A DNA stretch of 64,000 nucleotides, from NCBI RefSeq assembly GCF_016900775.1, contig NZ_JACJKN010000009.1:26814-90813 (forward strand). The letters are read 5' to 3'. The DNA comes from Olsenella uli. GTDB taxonomy: Bacteria > Actinomycetota > Coriobacteriia > Coriobacteriales > Atopobiaceae. This document shows, piece by piece, positions 45,007-54,319 of this stretch; the stretch's first letter is position 1; each line of letters begins with the position of its first letter. A program made the position numbers and the translations under genes. The notes under the pieces were generated by a model that was given only the letters and a program-made list of their open reading frames with translations, searched no databases and was not told the origin of the DNA.

Positions 45007-46827
45007 ATGAGCGCGTGGGAGGACGTTGACCTGGGGGCGTTCTACGCGGGGCGCGACTTTGAGGCGTGGCGCTGGATGGGCGCGCGGCTCCGGGGCGACG
45101 GCGCCGACTTCCGGGTGTTCGCGCCAGCGGCCGCGGGCGTGAGCGTCCTTCTCGCCGGTGGCGCGCCCGGCGAGCCGCCCCGCGAGGTCCCCCTGGCACG
45201 CGGCCTCAACGGCGCGTTCTTCGAGGGGCGCGTGCCCGGCGTGCGCGAGGGCGACGCCTACGAGTACCGCATCTACCTGCCCGGCGGATGCTTCCAGGAC
45301 CACTGCGACCCCTACGGGCGCGGCATGGAGCTGCGTCCCTCGCGCCGCTCCGTGGTGCGCGACCTTGGGCGTTACGAGTTTGCGGACGCGGCGTGGATGG
45401 CGTCCCGCACGGCCTGCTGGGACCGCCCGCTCAGCATCTACGAGCTCCATGCGGGCTCGTGGCGAAAGCCGAGGCCCGCACCGGACGCCTGGTACTCCTA
45501 CGACGAGCTCGCCGAGCCGCTCATCGAGCACGTCCGCTCGCTCGGCTGCACGCACGTGGAGTTTCTCCCGCTCGCGGAGCACCCCTTCGACGGCTCTTGG
45601 GGCTACCAGGGCTGCGCGCCCCTTGCGGCAACGAGCCGCTACGGCGCGCCCGAGCAGCTCATGGGCCTGGTGGACCGGCTGCACCAGGCGGGCATCGGGG
45701 CGATCCTGGACGTTGTGCCCGTGCACTTTGCCACGGACGCGTGGGGGCTCGCCAACTTTGACGGCACGCCGCTCTACGAGTACCCCAACGACGCCGTGGG
45801 CGTCTCCGAGTGGGGCAGCCACAACTTCATGCACTCGCGCGGCGAGGTGAGAAGCCTGCTCGCCTCCGCCGCCGACCTCTGGCTGGGCGCGTACCACTTC
45901 GACGGCCTCCGGCTGGACGCCGTGAGCCGCATCGTCTACTGGCAGGGGGACGAGCGTCGCGGCGTCAACGGCATGGGCGCCGACTTCCTGCGCGAGCTCT
46001 GCGACGGCCTGCACGCGCGCCATCCAGGCTGCATGCTCATCGCCGAGGACTCGAGCGGCTTTCCCGGCGTCACGCGGCCCACGGCCGAGGGCGGCCTGGG
46101 CTTTGACTACAAGTGGGACCTTGGCTGGATGCACGACACGCTCTCGTACTTCCAGATGCCGCCTTTGGAGCGTCGCGGCGCCGAAGGGCGACTCACGTTC
46201 TCCATGATGTACTTCCCCAACGAGCGCTACCTGCTGCCGCTGAGCCACGACGAGGTGGTGCACGGCAAGGCCACCGTCGCGCAGAAGATGAACGGCGACT
46301 ACTGGGGCAAGTTCCCGCAGGCCCGCGCGCTCTACCTCTACATGGCGGCGCACCCGGGCAAGATGCTCGACTTCATGGGCAACGAGCTCGCGCAGCTCCG
46401 CGAGTGGGACGAGGCGCGCGAGCAGGACTGGTGCCTGCTGGAGTACCCCGTGCACGACGCCTTCCTGCGCTTCCGCCGCGAGCTAGGCGAGGCGTACCGC
46501 GCGCATCCCGCGCTCTGGGAGCGCGACTACCGTGCCGACGGCTTTTCGTGGCTGGACTGCGAGCAGCTGGCGCCGTGCTGCACCGCCATCCTGCGCCGGG
46601 GCGCGGGCGAGCAGGTGGCGGCGCTCTTCAACCTGGATGGTGAGGCGCACGAGTACGCGGTCCCGCTGCCGGACGGGCTCTCCGCCGCGGCGCCGGAGGT
46701 GCTCCTGGATACGGACTGGCAGCGCTATGGTGGCTCCACGCCCGACGGCGCCTCGGAATGCCGTGTCGAGAAGAACCGTCTGGTTGCAACCCTGCCGCCG
46801 CTCTCCGGGATGCTCGTGAGCCTGTAG
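45007..46827 (+). CDS. glgB: 1,4-alpha-glucan branching enzyme
   Basis: The 606-residue GH13 enzyme has an N-terminal CBM48 (FRVFAPAAAGVSVLL) and catalytic motifs DVVPVHF, FDGLRLDAVS (nucleophile Asp), LIAEDSSGFP (acid/base Glu) and LPLSHDEVVHGK. It makes alpha-1,6 branches in glycogen. It lacks the extra N1 module, which explains its length. GGGAGGG precedes the ATG. No other glycogen genes are nearby, so it is an isolated copy facing a TetR regulator. Confidence 0.92.
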   Translation: MSAWEDVDLGAFYAGRDFEAWRWMGARLRGDGADFRVFAPAAAGVSVLLAGGAPGEPPREVPLARGLNGAFFEGRVPGVREGDAYEYRIYLPGGCFQDHCDPYGRGMELRPSRRSVVRDLGRYEFADAAWMASRTACWDRPLSIYELHAGSWRKPRPAPDAWYSYDELAEPLIEHVRSLGCTHVEFLPLAEHPFDGSWGYQGCAPLAATSRYGAPEQLMGLVDRLHQAGIGAILDVVPVHFATDAWGLANFDGTPLYEYPNDAVGVSEWGSHNFMHSRGEVRSLLASAADLWLGAYHFDGLRLDAVSRIVYWQGDERRGVNGMGADFLRELCDGLHARHPGCMLIAEDSSGFPGVTRPTAEGGLGFDYKWDLGWMHDTLSYFQMPPLERRGAEGRLTFSMMYFPNERYLLPLSHDEVVHGKATVAQKMNGDYWGKFPQARALYLYMAAHPGKMLDFMGNELAQLREWDEAREQDWCLLEYPVHDAFLRFRRELGEAYRAHPALWERDYRADGFSWLDCEQLAPCCTAILRRGAGEQVAALFNLDGEAHEYAVPLPDGLSAAAPEVLLDTDWQRYGGSTPDGASECRVEKNRLVATLPPLSGMLVSL

Positions 46828-46967
46828 TCCCCAAACGGCGGACAGCCAAATGTTTCAAAAGTGAGTCTCTTCTCGTCCGCCGCGCGCGGCTGTCCTACAC
46901 TCAGCCACGTCAGACAGCCGCGGGCCAATAGCCCGCGCCCGCTCAACTACTGAGGAGGCCAACGTTG
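46828..46967 (+). promoter_or_regulatory. argG leader promoter region
   Basis: TACACT at 46896-46901 is a likely -10 for the argG leader. A small GCGGGC/GCCCGC hairpin (46920-46936) lies before the leader's GAGGAGG. No gene is seen. Confidence 0.45.
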
Positions 46968-47042
46968 ATGAACGTTCACAGCGCGCACGCGTGTGCCGCC
47001 CTCCTCGCAGCCCGACGCCAGAACCGACGAATCACGCCCTAG
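46968..47042 (+). CDS. Arginine-rich leader peptide ahead of argG
   Basis: A 24-codon frame begins MNVHSAHACA and continues to RRQNRR near its end: four Arg codons (three CGA, one CGC) within six codons, then ITP and stop. GAGGAGG lies 9 nt upstream of the ATG. It is followed by a terminator hairpin and argG. This matches ribosome-mediated attenuation: arginine shortage would stall the ribosome at the Arg codons. The frame is too short for usual gene finders. Confidence 0.65.
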   Translation: MNVHSAHACAALLAARRQNRRITP

Positions 47043-47118
47043 ATGTCGCGTGTCGCTTCCGCATGCAGGTTCTTATCACCAGACCATGCCCAGCGCCCCG
47101 CGACGTCGGGGCTTTGTT
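47042..47118 (+). terminator. Attenuator: terminator with competing antiterminator
   Basis: GCCCCG-CGACGT-CGGGGC followed by TTTGTT (47095-47118) is the terminator. GATGTCGCG at 47042-47050, directly after the leader stop, can pair with CGCGACGTC (47099-47107; one G-T), which would break the terminator. A ribosome reaching the leader stop would cover the first segment and favour termination. Confidence 0.6.
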
Positions 47119-47158
47119 ATGAAACGGCAGCTTGTCATCCCATCGAAAGGAAAGCATC

Positions 47159-48388
<1,230 letters not shown>

Positions 48389-48421
48389 CCTGACAAAGGT
48401 GTCAGGGTCGTTTGTCGTGAC
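48389..48421. repeat. TGACAAAGGTG-family half-copy (copy 7)
   Basis: CCTGACAAAGGTGTCAGGG then TCGTTTGTCGTGA directly follows the argG stop, with no second arm. The inner part resembles that of copy 3. Confidence 0.7.
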
Positions 48422-48452
48422 GGCCGGCCGGGGCTCCTCGGCCGGCCTCTTT
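48422..48452 (+). terminator. Terminator after argG
   Basis: Perfect 9-bp arms (GGCCGGCCG) with an 8-nt loop, then TCTTT. Confidence 0.85.
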
Positions 48453-48479
48453 GTGCGGCGAGCCAAAACCAAAGACAAC

Positions 48480-48508
48480 GTTAATCGCCCCTCAAGGTAC
48501 GGTTAATC
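48480..48508. promoter_or_regulatory. Direct GTTAATC repeats ahead of the two-component operon
   Basis: GTTAATC occurs at 48480 and 48502, exactly 22 bp (two helical turns) apart, upstream of the DUF4342-regulator-kinase operon. Direct repeats with such spacing are typical of OmpR-family regulator sites, so autoregulation is plausible. Confidence 0.5.
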
Positions 48509-48566
48509 TTGGCCTGAGACCATGTGTTCAGGATGAGATGGGCCGATGACATGAGGGGCGGTCGCC

Positions 48567-49367
48567 ATGGAGAGGATAGAACTGGTCGAGCTCGTGCGCG
48601 AGAAGGCCGGCGTTGGCTACACGGACGCCAAGGAGGCGCTCGACGCCAGCGGTGACGACCTGCTCGACGCGCTGGTGTGGCTGGAGGCGCAGGGTCGCTC
48701 GCAGACGCGCTCGGCGTACGTGACGACGGGCGTGCCGGCGGGTGGTGCGGGAGGCATCTCCGGGGAGATGTACACCGCGCAGAGCGACTACGCCCGCTCA
48801 TCGCAGTCCGGGCTGCGCGCGCTCGGCCGCTGGCTCGGCGGCGTGCGTGACGCGATCGCCCGCGCGGTTCGGCGCGGCATGGACACCAAGGTGGTCTCGC
48901 GTCGTGGCGGGGAGCGGCCCCTCACCCTGCCGCTCCTGGGCACCGTGCTGGGGATGATGGACTGGCTGATGCTTGCGCTGCTGAGCCGCTACTGGGTGCT
49001 GGGGCTCCTGGGGGTTGTTATTGTGGCCACCCCCGTCGCCGCGTTCTTCTACCTTGTTTTTGCCTGCCGGATAGAGCGACCGGCGGGCGAGAAGGACGAG
49101 CGTCAGGCCGCCGTGCCGCACGGGGTCGCGCCGGTGCGCCCCGTGCCGCCCGCGCCGGCGGGGGCTGTCCCGCCTCGCCCCATCGTGACCTCGCCCGCCG
49201 CCGAGCCTCCCGTGGCGGCGGGCGGGTCCGAGCCCGAGGGGGATGCCGCGGAGCAGGACGCGCCCGACGACCCCGCGCCCGATTCCCCCGCCGACCCCGA
49301 TCGTGGTCCTGACCCTCAGCCCGACGGCGCGGACGACGCGCGCGAGGAGGAGCCCAATCATGACTAG
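48567..49367 (+). CDS. DUF4342-like membrane protein
   Basis: The 266-residue protein begins with a UBA-like DUF4342 domain (ELVREKAGVGYTDAKEALDASG, residues ~5-42). A middle region follows, then two membrane helices at about 130-170 (WLMLALLSRY..., VLGLLGVVIVATPVAAFFYL) and a disordered tail rich in Pro, Asp and Glu. Function is unknown. Its stop overlaps the response-regulator start by 8 nt, so it is coupled to a two-component system and may be its accessory or target. Confidence 0.72.
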   Translation: MERIELVELVREKAGVGYTDAKEALDASGDDLLDALVWLEAQGRSQTRSAYVTTGVPAGGAGGISGEMYTAQSDYARSSQSGLRALGRWLGGVRDAIARAVRRGMDTKVVSRRGGERPLTLPLLGTVLGMMDWLMLALLSRYWVLGLLGVVIVATPVAAFFYLVFACRIERPAGEKDERQAAVPHGVAPVRPVPPAPAGAVPPRPIVTSPAAEPPVAAGGSEPEGDAAEQDAPDDPAPDSPADPDRGPDPQPDGADDAREEEPNHD

Positions 49368-50049
49368 GATTCTGCTCGTGGAAGACGAGGAGAAACTCTC
49401 CCGCTTCATCGAGCTCGAGCTCGCGCACGAGGGCTATGAGGTCGAGCGGGTCGTCGACGGGCGCACCGCAGAGGAGCGGGCGCTCTCCGGCGAGTTTGAC
49501 CTGGTTCTTCTTGACATCCTGCTGCCCAAGCTCAACGGCATGGAGGTCCTGCGTCGCGTGCGCCGCGAGAGCGACGTGCCCGTCATCATGCTCACCGCCC
49601 GCGACGCCGTGATGGACAAGGTCGCCGGGCTCGATGCCGGCGCGGACGACTACATCACCAAGCCCTTTGCCATAGAGGAGCTGCTCGCGCGCGTGCGCGT
49701 GGCCCTCAAGAGGCGCGCGGCCGCCCCCGCCACGCATCCGACGTCCCGTGCGGCCCTCGAGGCGGCCGGCGTCACGCTCGACCCGGAGCGCTACGAGGTG
49801 CATGTTGGCGGCGAGCGGGTCGAGCTCACCAACCGGGAGTTCGAGACCCTGCGCGCGCTCATGGAGAACCAGGGCCGCGTGCTCTCGCGGGAGCGGTTGG
49901 CGCATGACGCCCTGGGCTACGACTACGTGGGCGAGACAAACGTGGTGGACGTCCACATAGCCCACCTGCGCGCCAAGATCGACGACCGCTTTGGCGTCAA
50001 GCTCATCACCACCGTTCGAGGGGTTGGCTATGTTGTCAGAGACTCCTGA
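49360..50049 (+). CDS. OmpR-family response regulator
   Basis: The 229-residue protein has a receiver domain (MTRILLVEDEEKLS, phospho-Asp in LVLLDILLPK, Lys in YITKPF) and a C-terminal winged helix (ELTNREFETLRALMENQGRVLSR, ending TTVRGVGYVVR). ATG at 49360 overlaps the DUF4342 gene, and its stop overlaps the kinase start, so the three form one operon. Target genes are unknown; GTTAATC repeats upstream may be its sites. Confidence 0.94.
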   Translation: MTRILLVEDEEKLSRFIELELAHEGYEVERVVDGRTAEERALSGEFDLVLLDILLPKLNGMEVLRRVRRESDVPVIMLTARDAVMDKVAGLDAGADDYITKPFAIEELLARVRVALKRRAAAPATHPTSRAALEAAGVTLDPERYEVHVGGERVELTNREFETLRALMENQGRVLSRERLAHDALGYDYVGETNVVDVHIAHLRAKIDDRFGVKLITTVRGVGYVVRDS

Positions 50050-51361
50050 GCCGCCCGACTCCCAGCCCACTGCGGGAGAGCGGCGGTCCTCGTCGATAGC
50101 CTGGCGGATCGCGATGGGCTTCTGGTGGCGCCGGCTGGTGCGGTGGATCGTCGTCGACGTCCTGGCGCTCGCCGCCGTGGTGCTTGCGCTCTGGGTTGGC
50201 TACATGCGTGCCCTTCCGCCGGAGGAGCTCAGCTACGGGGTCATCCCCTCCGAGGACGTGACGCTCAGCTACCTCATCGACCCCAGGCGAAGCGGCCTTC
50301 CCGCCTTATTGGTTCGCGCGGGGCTGGAGCGGGGCGCGGGGGAGGACTGGTGGTACTTCCCGCTCGGTCAGGACCTCTGTGCCCTCTGGCCCGCCGGCGC
50401 TGCGCTGCTCGCGGTCGAGGCGCTGAGCCTTCTGGGCGTCTTCTCCGACGTGCGCCGCATCCGCCGTCGCCTGCAGCCGCTCAACGCGCTCGCCCTGCGC
50501 GCCGAGGCGCTCGGCTCGAGGGGAATCATGGACGCAAGCAAGATCGAGAGCCTCGAGCAGGCCATCGAGCGGGCGTCCGTAGACTCGCCGCAGGTGTCGA
50601 CCGGCGTCGACGACCTTGCGAGTATCGAGGTGGCGCTCAACGGCCTTCTTCGCCAGATGCAGGAGGCCAAGCTCCAGCAGATTCGCTTTGTCTCCGATGC
50701 AAGCCACGAGCTGCGCACGCCCATCGCGGTGATTCAGGGGTACGTGAACATGCTCGACCGCTGGGGCAAGGACGATCGCGCCGTTCTCGAGGAGTCGATC
50801 GCCGCCCTCAAGGCCGAGGGCGCGCACATGCAGGAGCTGGTGGAGCAGCTGCTCTTCCTTGCGCGCGGGGACTCGGGGCGCACCGCGCTGGAGATCGCCC
50901 CGGTGAACGTGGCGGCGCTCGTGGCGGAGGTCGCGGGAGAGTCGGCGATGATTGACGCCGAACACGTCTACCGGCTTGCGCTTGATGGCGGCGAGCGGGA
51001 GGACGAGCGCTACGTGCTGGCCGCGGACGCCGCGCTGCTCAAGCAGTCCGTGCGGGTCATCGTGCAGAACGCCGCGCGCTACTCGCGCGCCGGGACAGCC
51101 ATTACGCTCGGGGTCGCCACAGATGAGGAGAGTGTCTCCTACACGGTGCGCGACCAGGGGATCGGCCTCTCGCCCGAGGACGCGGCGCACGTCTTCGAGC
51201 GCTTCTGGCGCGCCGACGCGGCGCGCGACGCCTCAAAGGAGGGGACGGGCCTTGGGCTGCCCATTGCCCGATGGATTGTGGAGCGCCACGGCGGCACGAT
51301 CGACCTCGTCTCGCACGAGGGCGTGGGAACCCGCTTCACCGTGCGGATACCGCGGACGTGA
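50030..51361 (+). CDS. Sensor histidine kinase
   Basis: The 443-residue protein has two membrane helices (about 35-60 and 120-145) around a short extracellular segment, HisKA with the phospho-His in SDASHELRTPIAVIQGY, and HATPase_c with N-box QNAARYS, G1 DQGIGLS and G2 GTGLGLPIA. It overlaps the regulator by 20 nt. The sensed signal is not evident from the short outer loop. Confidence 0.93.
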   Translation: MLSETPEPPDSQPTAGERRSSSIAWRIAMGFWWRRLVRWIVVDVLALAAVVLALWVGYMRALPPEELSYGVIPSEDVTLSYLIDPRRSGLPALLVRAGLERGAGEDWWYFPLGQDLCALWPAGAALLAVEALSLLGVFSDVRRIRRRLQPLNALALRAEALGSRGIMDASKIESLEQAIERASVDSPQVSTGVDDLASIEVALNGLLRQMQEAKLQQIRFVSDASHELRTPIAVIQGYVNMLDRWGKDDRAVLEESIAALKAEGAHMQELVEQLLFLARGDSGRTALEIAPVNVAALVAEVAGESAMIDAEHVYRLALDGGEREDERYVLAADAALLKQSVRVIVQNAARYSRAGTAITLGVATDEESVSYTVRDQGIGLSPEDAAHVFERFWRADAARDASKEGTGLGLPIARWIVERHGGTIDLVSHEGVGTRFTVRIPRT

Positions 51362-51414
51362 TTGCCTCCGGGCTCGTGTCTGAGCGGCGCCTTGGGAGGG
51401 CGTTCCGGGAGCGT

Positions 51415-51502
51415 CCAAAATTAATCCGCCCTGTGGCAGCTTCGGCTAAACGTCAACTGGCCTTTTGTCAGCGGCCGACGCCACAGGGCGGATTAATTTT
51501 GG
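51415..51502. repeat. AATTAATCCGCC-type inverted repeat
   Basis: Perfect 23-bp arms (CCAAAATTAATCCGCCCTG and on; 51415-51437 and 51480-51502) with a 42-nt loop, between the convergent kinase and hypothetical genes. Only one copy is in this window. The core is AT-rich, unlike its surroundings. Confidence 0.75.
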
Positions 51503-51531
51503 GGCTCTCGCCGAGACCGGTCGTGTTCGAG

Positions 51532-52629
51532 CTAGCAGGGACCGAGCGGCTCCCCGCCCTCCCACGGCAGCAGGGACCAGATGAGCTTCTGGCGCGCCCT
51601 CGTTTCCTCCGGAGCCCACACCTCCTCGGGGACCACGTCCTCTGCGCGCGGGCCGCCGAGGCGCCGCGATGCCATGAGCGCCTCGAGGACGACGACGTCA
51701 AGGCCCCCATGGTCAAACAGGTCCTCAGAGACGACCGACATGACAAGCCGGCCCTGGGCGGCCAGCTCCCGGTCCCTCCTCCTGTCATCAACGTACTTCC
51801 GGCGGAGGGAGGCCAGCGCGCGACCAAGCTCATCCTTGTTCTCGGCTGCCGCGGCGATTGCCTCGAGGTCAAGGTGCTCGCGCCCGTCGTAGTTGAAGCC
51901 CACGGGGCAGTCCTCGAGGACAATGTCGGGCACGCGGGCGCTCGCGCACCCCCTTTTGACGAGCTCCCACGGATTGTCCTGCCGCTCGTTGAGGCGGATC
52001 TTGCGAATTCCGTATCCGTGCTCGGCGACGGGCTTCTTGAGGACCAGCGCCATCGTCGCCTCCATTGCGGACCAGGCGTTGTCCTCGATGCCAAGAAGCG
52101 CGCGCCGCGCCGCGTTTGCCCCGGTCAACCTATGCGTCTCCCCTATGAAGGAACGAATGCTCGCAACGTCTGTGACGGGGCTGAGCCCGTGGGTGACCTT
52201 GCCGGACCGAGGGTTGAGGGGATCGCGACAGAAGCTCCCGCACAGCTCGTATCCTAGCAGGCAGAGCGCGGCGGGCTTCATGATTGTGGCAAGCTCGACA
52301 AAGAGAAGCTCTGGGCACGGAATCGTGAGGCTCTCCCCAAGCTGGAGAAAAGACCCCTCGGGAAGCCCCGAAAGATAGAGGGTGTTCCTAAAGAAGGAGG
52401 CGAGCAGCCGTGCGCGCTTCGAGGGGACCGCCACATAGACGGGCCGCGAGCTGCTTGGCGGGTCAGAGAGGCCGAGGAGCTGGTGGGGGATGATCCGCGC
52501 GGTCCACCTGCGCTGCGGGTGGGGGTCAGGCTCGGGGAGTCCGCAGACCCGGGCGGCCGCGTATTCCCCCGTGACCCTCACGTGACGGAGAAGTGCGAGC
52601 GCAGACAGCTTGTTGACGCAGAGATGCAC
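51532..52629 (-). CDS. Hypothetical protein with possible nuclease-fold-like C-terminus
   Basis: A 365-residue soluble protein that I cannot name. The C-terminal part (residues ~230-340) shows DIVLEDCPVGFNYDGREHLD and later DDRRRDRELAAQG and a final beta strand. It resembles the DUF559/VSR-like endonuclease plan, where E(V)DG..H is expected, but has Asn in place of Glu. The start GTG at 52629 has a poor ribosome site, and the upstream region is AT-rich. Codon use is less GC-biased than its neighbours, suggesting acquisition. Confidence 0.6.
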   Translation of the reverse strand: MHLCVNKLSALALLRHVRVTGEYAAARVCGLPEPDPHPQRRWTARIIPHQLLGLSDPPSSSRPVYVAVPSKRARLLASFFRNTLYLSGLPEGSFLQLGESLTIPCPELLFVELATIMKPAALCLLGYELCGSFCRDPLNPRSGKVTHGLSPVTDVASIRSFIGETHRLTGANAARRALLGIEDNAWSAMEATMALVLKKPVAEHGYGIRKIRLNERQDNPWELVKRGCASARVPDIVLEDCPVGFNYDGREHLDLEAIAAAAENKDELGRALASLRRKYVDDRRRDRELAAQGRLVMSVVSEDLFDHGGLDVVVLEALMASRRLGGPRAEDVVPEEVWAPEETRARQKLIWSLLPWEGGEPLGPC

Positions 52630-52798
52630 TGGTATCCCAACCGGTTTAAATGCTTTTATATAGTAAACATAATGTATTAGATTGCTAGAATAATCCTAGC
52701 ATACCCTATGAAATCAAAGAAACAAACACCGGGGACTTTTTGTAAGCGGTCCGCCCTTTGGTAAGCTAAACGCGTCAAATCGCGAGGAGGGAGCCACG

Positions 52799-54190
<1,392 letters not shown>

Positions 54191-54213
54191 TCACAAAACC
54201 ATTTACCGACCCG

Positions 54214-54242
54214 ACCCCCTCGCCCGCCGACGAGGGGGTTTG
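54214..54242 (+). terminator. Terminator after argH
   Basis: ACCCCCTCG and CGAGGGGGT pair around an 8-nt loop, followed by TTTGT. Confidence 0.85.
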
Positions 54243-54319
54243 TATCTGCGGCAAATGTGCAAGTACGGGCATCTTCTCAGTAGGTATCCCTCTATTCCTA
54301 CGCGAGAAGGGCGGGAACT

